Assembly: GCF_011745365.1 (NCBI RefSeq)
Contig: NW_024468917.1
Span: 2,351,501 to 2,415,500, forward strand
Length of the DNA: 64,000 bases
Direction of reading: 5' to 3'
Source of the DNA: Cryphonectria parasitica EP155
Taxonomy: Eukaryota; Ascomycota; Sordariomycetes; Diaporthales; Cryphonectriaceae
The position numbers and the translations under genes were made by a program. The notes beneath the pieces were generated by a model. It was not told where the DNA came from and did no database searches. It saw only the letters and a program-made list of their open reading frames with translations. Below are positions 22,411 through 34,234 of the stretch, piece by piece. Each line of letters opens with the position of its first letter. Positions within the stretch are counted from its first letter, which is position 1.

Positions 22411-23606
22411 CTAGTGAAGCTGCATGGCATTGGAGCCCATATGATGCTGGTTCTGTTGAGGTGCAGCCAGCGCCCGCCTCGCCCAATCTCGGAACCTCAC
22501 TGGCCTGACCTCCACACCTCCGTTTTGAGCAATCAGGTCGTTGATATTAGATCTCCCGAAGGTATAGCGGCCGTCCGCTGTGGCACGGAGCCGCTGGAAG
22601 TAGAACCAGCGGTTGAAGTCGTGCTCGAGCCAGTAATCGAGGTGGGCCTGGATGTTTCGGTATTCATGGTTGACCAGGTTGAACGGCACTAAAGAGAGAG
22701 GGGAGTTTTAATTATGAAGCAGAATTTATAGGGACTTATACCTGCGTAGAAGATAGAAAATCAAGATGGCCTGGTGGGGCTTACCTCGTCTTGCGGAGCT
22801 GCACTCGCGCACGATCTCCGTGACGGTCATGTGGTCCCCTCGCATCCTGAGCTCTCTCGGCCAGTGCTCGGGTCCAATCTCGATAGCCGCCGCCACGAAG
22901 CGCGCAACATCGTAGATAGAGGTCATCGAGATATCGATGGGTCTTCCCTGCGCGGTATGGGCCACGACCTCAGCCGTTGCGGCATCCACGTTGAGCAGGT
23001 AGTCGCCCGGGTTCTGCACGCCCTCGCCCGCGCCCAGGCTCAGCGTGGCCAGGCCGCCAGAAGCGAATCGCTCGTAGAAAATACCACAGGAGAACACGGT
23101 GTATCGCATTCCATGGTGTGTGGATGTCGACTGTGACCACTGGTCTAGCAGGCGCAGGGCAGCCACTGAGCCGCGGTCGAGGGGGTCGTCAGAAGTGGGC
23201 CGCTGCGCCAGGGCCCCTTCGAACTCTGACGGCACAAAGGTGCGGACCTGTGCGTGGCGGGCGGCATCGATGAGGTTGAGCTGCGATTCTCCCGGTATCG
23301 TCGAGATGACCAGGTCCACACCCCGCAGGGTGTATCGTAGTTGCTGTACGTCGGCGTAGTTGACGACTGCCTGCTGGACGCCCAAGTCATCGAACTCTGG
23401 GTGCAGCTGTTGGTTGAAAAGCAATCTTGTCGTCAGCATCTGCCTCCTCTGACAAAAACCTGGGCTCTCTTGGGTTTGCTAAGGCGGATGCTCCAAGCGC
23501 TTACCTGAGTGGATAATACCAGCACAGCATCGGTACTCTGTGTTATTTCCCGGGCAAGGATGTAGGCGAGACCGCCTCCGCCAGCAATAGCGATATGCAT
23601 GGTCAT
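22411..23606 (-). CDS. NmrA-like NAD(P)-binding protein (isoflavone-reductase type)
   Basis: Exons are 23606-23505 (34 codons), 23406-22785 and 22688-22411, together 333 residues. The introns are 98 nt (CTGAC branch) and 96 nt. The start MTMHIAIAGGGGLAYILARE carries the Rossmann glycine motif. The core has LVISTIPGESQLNLIDAAR and FVPSEFEGALAQ, where the segment matches the substrate side of NmrA-like/PCBER-type atypical SDRs, and the family's usual N-terminal Rossmann plus C-terminal helical part is complete. Such proteins act as redox sensors or as reductases of small aromatic substrates; which applies here is not visible. Two start codons exist (23606 and 23600); the second fits the glycine motif equally well. 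It has no close neighbour, so context gives no substrate. Confidence 0.9.
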
Positions 23607-24044
23607 GGTTGGTTCCGCTAATTTCTTTTTATCAAGATGCCATTGACCTTTGGTCGTCCATGTCTACCCGGACCAGGCCCGAGTAAATAAATGATTGCCG
23701 GAAGCTTGAGGCCAAATAATCTCGTTGCCTTGGACTGCCTCGCCTCCAAGACTTGTGCTATAATGTGCCTGGTGGGACCTGATGGAGGAAGGAGAAGAAA
23801 ATTAAGACCTTTTGGGTCAATAATAGCAGGACGTCGATAGAATGAGCGAATGGTTTTTCGGCAAATACAGCCTCCTTCGGAGGACAATACATACCCTGGC
23901 ACTGAGCACCCCCTCCCCCAGGTATGCCTGACTCAGGGGCTGTGAGCGCCGTGAGTGGTTGAGGTGGAAAGGGCAGGCAAGTAGCCTGGTGTGGTCGCAA
24001 GGAAATTTGCTACTACCCTGTGTCATCGGCCTCGGTGTGTGTGT

Positions 24045-24078
24045 TGCGTGCGTGCGTGCGTGCGTGCGTGTGCGTGAG
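24045..24078. repeat. CGTG tetranucleotide repeat
   Basis: About six CGTG units flanked by GT runs. Alternating purine-pyrimidine with CG steps makes it strongly Z-DNA-prone. It is intergenic, about 440 bp upstream of the NmrA-like gene's ATG. Confidence 0.85.
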
Positions 24079-26606
24079 TGTGGATGACATGAGGATTCCA
24101 GGAATCTGGTGGCATGCGGTCTTCGTATAGGTCCATGTAAAATAAAGTACACCATACCGCAGACCCCTTGGCTCTCCTGCACGGTAACAGCCCAATGAAC
24201 AGACACTAGTCAAGCCATGTCATAGACGGAGAGAGCTTGACTGCATATCAATGATCCTTCGGGGGTGGAGCAGTTGCGCGGAGATCTTAGCAAGCCTCAT
24301 AGGGCTGAGAACGAGCCCGTGAGTTGCATGCAGATCGACCGCATAAGCCCGCGTCCCTCAGCACTAGCACAAGCGGACACGGCAACGGGCCAACCCTTTG
24401 GAATTCACTCCCATCCCACGCTCTTACCACACCGGTACTTTCTTTCCCCCTCCCTCTTTACCTCTTCTGAATCGCTAGAAACGGAAGCCCCGTGGCAGGC
24501 TATGAACGAAGCTCGATTGGAATGCCTAGGACCATCGGCTCCTCCCTACTTTTGTGGGTGCCCGAGGTACGGACATCGGCACTGACCGAGATGCGGCCAG
24601 TATCCAGACCACACCCACACACCCACACACACACACACACATACAGACACGCCCTGGGAGGGATGATGATTATGGGATGGAAGAGAACCCGAAAAGATGA
24701 TCGCACAGGAAGTTCGGAACCAAGCGAGGTTGGCAACGCTCGGGTCCAACGGATCCACCACCACTCTTGTTCCAGGGGTTTGTTGCATCAAAGTGAACGA
24801 AGGGGTACGAAACACGGGAATGAGAATGACGGAAGACCCGCGTCGCCCCGCCTAGGACTAAGGAAAGAAGCGGTCTTGTACCCAAAACCAGAGAGGTAAA
24901 TTGAGCAATCTCACCTGGTCCCTCAATGAGTGTACATCCAAGGAGATATATGAAGGCAACAACAAGAAGATCTGTACCATGGTTCTGATCCAACCAGAGA
25001 TCTTGAAACAGACAGAATCAGCCACGGCCATGTGCCCTGCATCGGCTTTCCTCGATGTCACAAACCTTGGAAGAGAGGTAGGGGGAGGGGTTGACAAGAC
25101 AGGTGACAATATACCAGGGCAGGGGGGAAGATCCGAGGCTGCGGAGCCCAACGTACCAGAAGATGGTAACGCACACCGACACAGACCTGTCATGCTGCAA
25201 GGTGCAGGCAGGATCACATTGGCAAGGAAGGGTTAGCAAGTGTGTGTGTGTGTGTGTGCGTGAGAGCGAGAGACAAAGCCTCGTTGGACCCATCTCGACA
25301 TGACCGGATCAGGAACTCTAAGCCGCCCGCCGTTGCGGTGGAGGCTAGCCGGCCCGTTGACTCGATTGTACCGTACGGGGACAATAAGAAGACGAGAAAG
25401 AAAAGGGAAAAATGAGAAAAAAGAGAAAACAGAAGCGCATATCCTCATCGAGTCCTGCCAGGGTGAAAAGGGTGGTAAGAGAGAGAGACAGGAGAGGCTC
25501 TCGCAGCTGTGCCATTGGAGGGGTTTGTGGTTGGTGTGATTATGCCTTGCAGGTGTGGATCACACTCTGTGATCACCGGTTCAGCCCTAGGATACCAACA
25601 AATGCATGTCCTAGACTCGATATGGTGATCTTGTGAGCATCTGGTGGACACTTGGGGGCCAATTCGATGGTTCAGGAGAGCGATGCAACATTCTCGGGAA
25701 GCTCGTTACACCGTAGTGGCGCTATCGTCGCTACATGAGGTGACGTTGGAAAGCAGTGTGGCTGGTAAGCGTGGCTGGACGAGGAAAGAGCGACTGGCCT
25801 GTGGCTGTGGCTTTGGATTTGACTGCCTGTCAAGTGGCACAGTGTCAGAATGTTAGTGCAGTAGAATAGTAATCGTACCCAAGCACGCCAGCGCAAGGTT
25901 ACAACCACCCTGCAGATAAATCAGCGCCATTTTCAACAGCATAGCATGTCGGAATGAATTCTCTCTCCAAAAAGAATGTCTCATCCAATCTCTGATTTTT
26001 AATTCGTGCTTCTACGATACTCTCGCTTCTCAAACTATAAATTCTCATTTGGTCTTGGCAGGGTGTGGCCATGTAGACAAGAGCCATTTAATTTCGGAGT
26101 GAACGTTGCCTCCCCGATAAGCCAGCCAACCTGCATGAGATGATGCCCACTGTGGCGAGTTATCTTTGTTCTCTGGAGAACCGTAGTAGCAGCCCACCAA
26201 GGTGATGCAGATGATCGTCTGTCGGGCAGCAGAGCTCATTTCCATTATACGACGCCAGCGTTTCCTAGCACCCTACCAGACCTTCATTCTGCGCCCGGCG
26301 AAAGGAAAAGACGCTTTTGATGAATCGTCCAGACAGACAAACGGACAACGTCTGGCCGATCCCATGTAGCTCGAAATCTCGAGGCCCAGTCTTGAAAGCA
26401 TTCACCAAATCCAATCCTGGCGCAGCCAAAATACGGCATGCGGATGGTTGCAACCCACACGCCCCCCTCCCTATCCGAAGGAGGGGGAAAACAAACGGAA
26501 ACAAAAAGGACGTACCGTAGTAGAAAGGATCGCGGAACAAGGTCAAGAGGCAGAAGACAGAAGGCAGAAAGCGAGGCTCAATCTCAAACCGGCGTCGTCA
26601 TTTGCC

Positions 26607-26635
26607 CATCATCATCATCATCATCATCATCATCA
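26607..26635. repeat. (CAT)n microsatellite
   Basis: A run of CAT/ATC units in the gene-free spacer. It generates spurious poly-His and poly-Ile frames. Confidence 0.85.
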
Positions 26636-27988
26636 CCGGCACGATTGAAGCGAACACCCCCCCCCCCGGCTTTCAACGGCCCGCAAGACGTGCCGAGCCC
26701 TTCTCTCTCTCGCGCAAACACCGTGCGAGATTGTCACGTTTCATTGGGTTGCTTGCCCCTGGTCAAGGTCGCCAAAACGCCCAAAACGACAAGCAGCAAC
26801 ATCATCTCGCACAGATACACACACCGAACCCAGCAGCATTAACGATCCTCGGGACCGAAGGGGCGCGGGTCAAGGCTCTTGAGACGAGGGTACCCGCGTC
26901 TCATACGACTACGTACAGACATGCACATAGGTACATATATACAAGGTCGTAAGCAGGATTCTGCCCTCGGAAGGATGCTAGAGAGACTCGAGCACTCCAC
27001 AATCAAGGCGGGCCGCAGCGACTCGCAAGGAACCGGATCCTCCGGGCCCTGGCTAAGAAGTAAGTTAGACTGCCAAATGCAGAAGGACTTTTTTCTTTCT
27101 CCCCTCCCCCCCCTTGTTTCCTATTTTAATGTCCCCTTGTCTCCTTTGCTTCCTCCTCCCCAGATCGGGAATCGATGCGGCGAAGTCAGTGATTGCCTGA
27201 CTTGATTTTGTTCCTGAAGGAACAGGCAACACTGCCGGCCCGGGACAAGGCAGGCAATAGACCAACAACAACAATCTTTTGTGTACGCACGAGCTTGATG
27301 TTGCATCAGGCATCCGTTGGTGGGATAAGAACTGCGTGCATGTTTGTCACCGGTGACTAAGAGGCTAAAGTTGCGAAGGAACACGTCGGTCTAGGTTGTC
27401 TAAATATTAGGCCGCTCTCTCAACCTAAGTAGATTGCTACAGCAATTTTATTATTGGTTGGAAAGAGGTGTGGTGGCTTTGGTGGGGGAGGGAAATCGCA
27501 GGGCATCCTAATAGTCTCGCAAACTTGGGCATATCCTTCTCGGACTTAGATCACAAATGAATACCTATTGTGCCTCGGGAAATAAACAAAGTGGGATAAA
27601 ATGGGCCAATATTCCCCACGAGGCTTGGCTATTCAGCGGGAAGGATTCATAAGAAACGGAATACTCGGGTGAACCCTCCCACTCGCCAGGTTAGGCAAGT
27701 CATTCTGACAGGTGTGGATTGTACGACTCATCACGAAGCATGAGAGGAATAGCCAGTATCATTTGGTCACGCCAAGGCCACACAGAACGAAAAGATAAAT
27801 CACATGAGAAAGAAGAAGTGTGCATTATCTGTCTATGTAGTCGCAAGCGCCTTCTCAATTAAGCGGTGTCCACCTGCTGAAGCTGCAAGTCCTCGTCCTT
27901 CCATTCGGGGGTATCAAAACTGGAGAGTGCCTTCCCATCGCCCTGAATTATTTATGTCATCATCAAGCTTTCCCTTGTGGTGGTTGCC

Positions 27989-28604
27989 TTAGTGGGCACC
28001 AGCCTCAGCCTGCTTCTGAATATCGGCCTCAGCACCACGCTGCTGGGTCTTGCCAGTATCGTGCTGCTTCTGGTACTCAGCCTCGGCGGCCTTGTTGCCC
28101 GTCAGGCCGGCGACAGCCCCACCAATAGTACCGGTGGCACGGTCAGCAATGCCGGAGCCGAGATCAGACAGCTGACCACGGGCCTCCTGCTCCTGACCCT
28201 CGAGGTTCTGCTGGCGGCCTGTCTGCTTGAGGTCCTGTAGAATGAGTCAAACGTTAGCATATTGTAGCGAGCAGGTAAAAGAGGGGTTGGGAAAGAGAAG
28301 GTCTTCTCACCTCAGAGCCAATCAGTCCTCCAACAGTCTCCTTGGCGCTGCCCACGGTCTGGTTCCACGAGCCTGCGCTGCGGTCGGAGTTGTCCTTGGC
28401 AACGCCTGAGGTAGAAACGGTGGCGCCTGGCAGCTTGACGGCGGCGTGGGAGGCATCGTGCTCGGCCTGCGCCTTGTCCTGCTTGGCCTCGCCCTGGTTC
28501 TTGTCACCATTGGATCCAGTCAGCGAGCCTAAGGCAGACTGAACGGTGCCGGTGACGGAGTCGACGGCAGCCTTGAGGGAGGAGGTGTTGTCGTTGGTAG
28601 ACAT
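27989..28604 (-). CDS. hmp1: Hmp1/CsbD-like stress protein
   Basis: Exon 1 is 28604-28311 (98 codons) and exon 2 is 28234-27989 (81 codons plus stop), giving 179 residues. The 76-nt intron has GTGAGA/CAG ends and a GCTAAC branch site. The protein is small, hydrophilic and almost free of Cys, Trp and hydrophobic core. It is built from repeated CsbD-like segments with the pattern K-x-x-G..G in which SAKETVGGLIGSE and then GTIGGAVAGLTGN are visible. This is the family annotated in fungi as 'mismatched base pair and cruciform DNA recognition protein Hmp1' and in bacteria as CsbD/YjbJ general stress proteins. The actual function is unproven; high expression in stress or stationary phase is usual for the family. 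Two STRE-type boxes and an AT-rich TATA-like element lie upstream. Confidence 0.88.
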
Positions 28605-29603
28605 TTTTGTTGTGTTTGGAAGGTTTTTGTGGGGGGTTTGGTGGTTTATTGAAGGGTTGTGGTTGTAAAGTGTGTTTGAGTTGTTTTAGTTGTTGTTGAT
28701 TGTACAACGCCAACAGTCCCTTTCAGAAGGGAAGAACAGCCATTTAAATAATCCAGAACCCCTCCCCTGATTCACATGTTCCGTCACTGCCTCTTGCACT
28801 TTCGTGAATTAACCCCGCCAACAGGCTGAAGAAGGCGCAAACGCGTCTCACAGTTAGGCGGGGTCTGGCCTATGACATCACGTCGGACAACAAAAGGGAG
28901 AGGTAGCCGCGATGACATCACTTGCCATCCGAACCACCGCACCAGCGCAACCCAGACCGCGCCAGAAATAGCCTCGTGCTTGCCATTCGATTGGTTGGCC
29001 TCATACGTAATAAGATCTGTGCGAGGCGTTAGGAAAATGAGGAAGAACTGGCGTGATCACTTTGCCTCCTTGTCCACATGGTCTATTCAAGTACCTTAGT
29101 GCGCCATCATGCCTGTCACGGAGGGCATCGTCTGGAGCCATCAGGCATACAGATTTTCTCTTGCTGCCAAAACTGCCCTGGCACGTGCTTAGATATGATT
29201 CACAGGACCCGCAATATCACGAATACGCACAGGTAGGACATGTCATGTTGAATCCGTAACTACCTTGACTGTGAAAACGATGCCCATACTTGCAAACGAG
29301 CTGAATGATGGAAAGTCCAGAGTGACGTTGGTATCCCTTTCCCCCAATATACAAATTGCCATGACGCCGACAAGTAGAAAAGCAAGCCCGTCAAGAGAAG
29401 GTCGCCCGCCTTCCGCCTTCCGCCTTCCCCCTAAAACTAATATAAGAACCGGAGGTGATGGTGCTTGACCGTACAATATGATTTACAAAGAGCAGTTGGA
29501 CAATGACGGTCCCTTTTTTAGCCCACGTGTGTGATGGGTGGGTTCACGTGTATCCATCACGACCAGTGGCTGATATCATCGTCTTCTGACCGTCTTGATG
29601 AAC
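28605..29603. other. intergenic, hmp1 promoter and nfs1 3' region
   Basis: Both neighbours are on the minus strand. The left 200 bp are a GT/GGT-rich leader (CA-rich on the coding strand) with the STRE boxes. Further right is a CCGCCTT triplication near 29408-29432. No gene is visible. Confidence 0.6.
28743..28768 (-). promoter_or_regulatory. TATA-like element and two STRE (CCCCT) boxes before hmp1
   Basis: TTTAAATA at 28743-28750 (TATTTAAA on the coding strand) is about 140 bp upstream of the hmp1 ATG. Directly behind it, CCCCT occurs twice back to back at 28759-28763 and 28764-28768. CCCCT/AGGGG is the binding site of Msn2/4-type stress regulators, which agrees with the predicted stress role. 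Confidence 0.45.
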
Positions 29604-31429
29604 TCAGTGTTGGCTCCACTGGATGGTGTTGAGGTCGATGCCCTCCTGCACCAGCTCCCATAGGGGACTCAGCTCTCGAAGAAACGTGACACGTTCTTGC
29701 ACTGCCTTCAAAACGTAGTCGATCTCCCGCTCTGTGGTGAATCGGCCAATACCAAAGCGGATACTGGAGTGGGCGCTCTCGTCACTGTTGCCAAGAGCTC
29801 GCAAGACATAGCTGGGCTCGAGAGACGCAGACGTGCAGGCGCTTCCCGAAGACAGGGCAATGTCTTTCAAGGCCATGAGGAGCGACTCGCCCTCAACATA
29901 AGCGAATGAAACGTTGACGCAACCAGGATAGAATGACTTGGAGTCGCCGTTCTGGCTCGTGTGCTCGAGCGACAGGAGGCCATTGAGAAGTCGGTCAGAG
30001 AGATACTTGATCCTCTTGGAGTCGTACTGGCAAGAGTGTTATGTTAATAAGTATTCGTAAAAAGAGAAACGTTGTAACTGGTAAATGATGTGAGGAGGGT
30101 CCATAATCAGGTAAACAAGAATGCTATCGGATCAACATGAAATTCCTTGTCACGGGAATTCAGAAAGCCATGCAAGTAGAGCAGATCATCAGGTGGAAGA
30201 GGTTGAGTTTGACAAAAGGCTGATGAAAACATTGCAATCGATTGACTTACCGGCATCTCCTCCTTGGCAATGCGGCAGGCCTCACCAAATCCGACGACCA
30301 GAGGCGGCGCCAAGGTACCGCTCCTCAAGCCTCTCTCTTGACCACCTCCGCTGATGATAGGGTCAATCCTCACACGAGGCCGTCTACGGACATAACAGGC
30401 ACCGATGCCCTTGGGACCATAGATCTTGTGGGAGGAGATAGACATGAGGTCGATGTTCATGGCGTTGACGTCCAGCGGTATCTTTCCAACAGCCTGGGCA
30501 GCATCGGTGTGGAAGAATACCTTGTTCTGCCGGCACATCTTGCCAATCTCCTCGATCGGCTGGATGACACCGATCTCATTGTTGACGGCCATGATGCTCA
30601 CCAGGGCCGTCTCGGGCTTGATGGCAGCTCTGAGCTCGTCCAGGTTAACCAAGCCGTTGTTCTGGACTGGCAAGTACGTGACCTCGAACCCCTCGTCTTG
30701 TAGATGCCTGCAGCTGTCCAGGACACACTTGTGCTCCGTCTGCGTTGTGATGAGATGTCTCTTCTTGCCAGACCGTCCAAAGAACCTAGCAACCCCCTTG
30801 ATACTCATATTATTGCTCTCAGTAGCGCCACTGGTAAAAATGATCTCCTTGGGGTCGGCGCCTATCAGTGTGGCAATATGTTGTCGTGCCTCCTCAACTG
30901 CCTTCTCGCTCTCCCAGCCGTAGGCATGTGTCCGCGAGTGGGGATTGCCGAATACTCCAGTGTAGTAAGGGAGCATAGCGTCCAAAACGCGTGGATCGAC
31001 AGGCGTCGTTGCCTGCATATCGAGGTAGATTGGTCTCTGGCCCTCGTCCATCAGCGAAGCTTCTTTTAGGACATCTGTAAACCTGTCAGCATCTCCTAAC
31101 ACCAACCACTCTCTCGATGAGAGGTTGTTCGCACCTGCCATAGGGCTGACGAGCATATCACCCTGCTTCTGCCCGCTCATAGCCAGGCCCGACTTCTGCA
31201 GAACCTCCCTATCCAAATGTATGGCGGTCTCGATCTTGGGCTCTGCAACCTGGGCATGATCCCTCTTTGACTCTGAGACGTAGCCTCTCCGCGACGCAGC
31301 TTGCGTATGTGGGAGAGAGGTCGCCACCCGGGATGTCTGTGACGCTCTGCGCAGCGATGCTGATAACGACGGTTGTTTAGAGGCCAGGCGGGATGCCTGC
31401 CTGAGTGCAGAGGGTCCAATGCTGGCCAT
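29604..31429 (-). CDS. NFS1: mitochondrial cysteine desulfurase Nfs1
   Basis: Exons are 31429-31135, 31074-30251 and 30026-29604, giving 513 residues. The enzyme takes sulfur from cysteine as a persulfide and passes it to the Isu scaffold for Fe-S cluster assembly and to tRNA thiolation. The first ~50 residues are Arg/Ser/Ala-rich without acidic residues, a clear mitochondrial presequence. The PLP-dependent class V fold is complete: [28 protein letters not shown], the PLP lysine K315 (SSHKIYGP), the persulfide cysteine C437 (GSACTSAS), and the conserved C-terminus ending QWSQH. Intron 1 (60 nt, CTGAC branch) has no stop and keeps the frame, so an unspliced form with 20 extra residues is also open. 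A CCAAT box lies 190 bp upstream. Confidence 0.95.
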
Positions 31430-32703
31430 TCTGACTGCGATGGTGCGATGCTGGAATATGAAGCCTATTGTTGAGGTGGAGGCTGAGGTTGAAAGCGGAA
31501 GAGGGGCTTCAAGAAGGTTGGCTGGAACTTTTTTTTTAGTTGACCTATTGATGATTAATTACAAAACAATTGCGGAGGGGCGCTGAATACGCCGTACCCG
31601 TGTCGGTATAGACTCTGATTGGTTAGTTTAGCAGCCTATGCCCCGCTTTCTTCACCCCAGCACGGGCTTTGTATAGCCCGCACGGTCTTTGGCCTGCCTA
31701 TGGCATGTGCTTCTGATGTGCTGCTGGCAGAAGAATTGTAAAATAGCCCAGACACCACTTGGCATATGTGCATAGATAGAGAGAATAAAAGAGGGCAAAA
31801 GATAATAGTAATGCCAATATCATGCCCGTATCTTGTATGCTTTTCATTAATCCGGTGAGCAGCTTACACGGACATTTCGCGGCCTGAACAAGCCACTGTG
31901 CTGGTATGTTGTACAGGGCCAACGCCACTGTGGGCTAACTGCAACTGCTGCAGTACTACTATGGAGCTGGCCGCGAGCCCATGACGTAAACCCCGCTCAC
32001 AAGCCTTTTCGGGGGGGTCCTGCAGCCGCCAAGGAACGCTGGATCCAGCTGAATGAGGGAATGCTTCGGCACCACAAAGAACTTGAACGAGCACCTCGGG
32101 CCTATCTGAAAACCGCCATCCTCACTGTCCAAGTCGCGCCAACAGCACCGTGAGCAGTCGCCAACCTCAAACACTTTGACCACCTAACAGTTCAGCATAC
32201 ACATCCAGCAGCGACACCCTACAAACAAGACCTTACAACATTCCGGATCTTGCGTCCTATCGGCCCCACGACCTCACTTGATTGATCCCGGCAATAATCG
32301 GATCGGCTGGCACTGCCACTGGACCTCGAACTTGGCCGCGATTGACCTCAGCGCAAGCGCAAGCGGACGTGGACAGTGGTGATGCGCAGCGGGCTTGATT
32401 ACTTGGCAACGAAAGCGAGCTGACCGCACTCGTCTTGTACACAGCCACATCGTTACAGCAGACCTAGAGCCAGATCCTCCTGGAGTACTCGGAGTTACAG
32501 ACTATCTATCTTTACTCCTCCATCCATCCTCCTCCTTCAGCTTTGTGACCAGCCGCCACCGCCCTGCTTGAGCCATTTTCGACCCTCCTAAATCCTACAG
32601 TCCCAGTCATCGCCATCCTCCTGTGCGGTGAAACCCCTTCATAAACAGACAGACGAGCGGAACCTCGTGCTCGGCACGCATTGCGCAACACGACTGAGGC
32701 AAG
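31430..32703. other. divergent promoter region, nfs1 / BAR-SH3 gene
   Basis: This 1.27-kb head-to-head spacer has no supportable gene; open frames are under about 80 codons. The part from 32440 to 32640 is CT/CCA-rich (pyrimidine-rich with CATCC units), consistent with the 5' leader of the BAR-SH3 gene. Confidence 0.6.
31618..31622 (-). promoter_or_regulatory. CCAAT box upstream of nfs1
   Basis: ATTGG on the plus strand is CCAAT on the coding strand, about 190 bp before the ATG. CCAAT-binding complexes control many respiratory and iron genes in fungi. I checked for an adjacent HapX-type half-site and did not find one. Confidence 0.4.
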
Positions 32704-34234
32704 ATGAGCTTCCGAGGGTTTTCAAAGAGTATATCGCGGGTAGGTCATCGCTAGGGAGGAGGGGCGGTTGGATGTGGTGGCATTTGACTTTATGTCGGGG
32801 ATCTGACATGTCATGATAGGCACCGCAGCAGTTCAAGTCCAAATTCAACATCGGCGAGCACACAAAAGATGCCGTCTTCATTGACGCGGAACGGCGCTTT
32901 CAAGAGCTGGAGACCGAGACCAAGAAGCTCCACGATGACAGCAAGAGGTACTTCGATGCCATCAACAACATGCTCAACCACCAGATCGAATTCTCCAAAG
33001 CCATGACCGAGATATACAAACCCATCAGCGGCAGAATGTCAGACCCAGACTCTCTCGTCATTAGGAGCAACCCCGAAGGCGTTCAGGCTTGCGAGGAGTA
33101 CGAGGCCGTCGTGAAAGACCTGCAAGAGACACTAGCACCTGAGTTGGAAATGATCGAGAGTAGGGTGATTCGACCTGCCAACGAGCTGCTGGACGTCATC
33201 AAGATCATCCGTAAGCAGCTGGTCAAGCGAGAGCACAAGCAGCTAGACTACGATCGACACCGGGCGACCCTGAAGAAGCTGCAGGATAAGAAGGAGAAGT
33301 CCATGAAGGACGAGAAGGCCACGTGGAAGGCCGAGGGGGACGTGGAGCAGGCCACACAGGAGTACAACTACTTTAACGACCTGCTGAAGGATGAGTTGCC
33401 CAAGTTGTTCGTCCTGGAGAGGGAGTTTATCCAACCCCTCTTCCAGTCGTTCTACTATATGCAGCTCAACATTTTTTACACGCTCCACGAGAAGATGCAG
33501 GCCTGTGATATCGGCTATTTCGACCTCACACGAGATATTGAGGAAGCCTTCTTCGCCAAGCGTGGCGACGTCCAGGAGCAGGCCGAGAAGCTCTCGATTG
33601 TCAAGTTCAAGACAACCGGGCAGAAGAGGCCTCCTAAATACCAGCCAAAGCCCGCCCTTGGAAGTTCCACGCAGCCAGCAGGTCTGCTCACCCAGGGGAC
33701 CGGTTCAGAGGACGACAGCACTGCGCCCTCAGAAGCTCCGTCAACATCTGCCTCGTTAGCTTCACCCCTCGCCATGAGGGCGAAGCCTTCTCCCCAGGTG
33801 GGGTACCATGCGCACTCCAACAGCGTCGAGAGTCATCCTCCGCCACCATACTCGCCGGGATTGTCGTCCCCTCCTTTGACGAGCCCCAAGCCCGGGTCTC
33901 TGGCCGCCGCAGCTGCTGCCAAGGCCAAGCCTCCACCACCGAAGCCCAAGCCCAGCAGGCTGAGTGGTGCTCCGACTACTGTGGAGACGGTGACAGCCCT
34001 TTACGACTACTCCGCGCAGGCGGAAGGCGATTTGAGCTTCCGGGCTGGGGACGTCATCGAGATTGTGAGCAGGACGCAGAACGATAACGAGTGGTGGACT
34101 GGCAAGCTGCATGGCAAGTCTGGGCAATTTCCAGGTCAGTATTGGTATACCAATTCATTCCTTTCTGGAAATCAACGTGAGACGGTAGATTCTGACGGAT
34201 TCTGTTCGCAGGCAACTATGTCAAGCTCAACTGA
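32704..34234 (+). CDS. RVS167: BAR-SH3 amphiphysin, Rvs167/Hob1-like
   Basis: Exons are 32704-32739 (12 codons), 32820-34134 and 34212-34234 (the last eight codons), giving 457 residues. Both introns (80 and 77 nt) have CTGAC branch sites. The N-BAR domain (about residues 1-245) starts with the amphipathic helix MSFRGFSKSISR, which is exon 1 alone, followed by a long charged coiled-coil part (KFNIGEHTKDAVFIDAE onward). The middle (about 250-400) is a Pro/Ala/Ser-rich linker (GPA-like region). The SH3 domain spans 402-457 (ALYDYSAQAEGDLSF, WWTGK, FPGNYVKLN). By family, it binds curved membrane at endocytic sites, heterodimerises with Rvs161, and uses SH3 to hold actin regulators. Without splicing of the last intron the SH3 would be truncated at FPG, which supports the boundary given. 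Confidence 0.95.

Larger units (their letters stand above)
23607..27988. other. gene-free spacer, 4.4 kb
   Basis: This holds the promoter of the NmrA-like gene on the left and the 3' side of hmp1 on the right. Open frames are short and unconvincing. Simple repeats include a GTGC/CGTG run at 24045-24078, a CA-rich run at 24610-24640, (TG)n at 25241-25258, a CAT run at 26607-26635 and C12 at 26656-26667. I see no RNA gene or mobile element. Confidence 0.55.

Noticed and set aside
31600..31625. CBC:HapX iron-regulatory site at the nfs1 CCAAT box
   Set aside because: The 12-nt spacing after CCAAT is followed by CGA and not by the expected RWT, so only the CCAAT box is kept.
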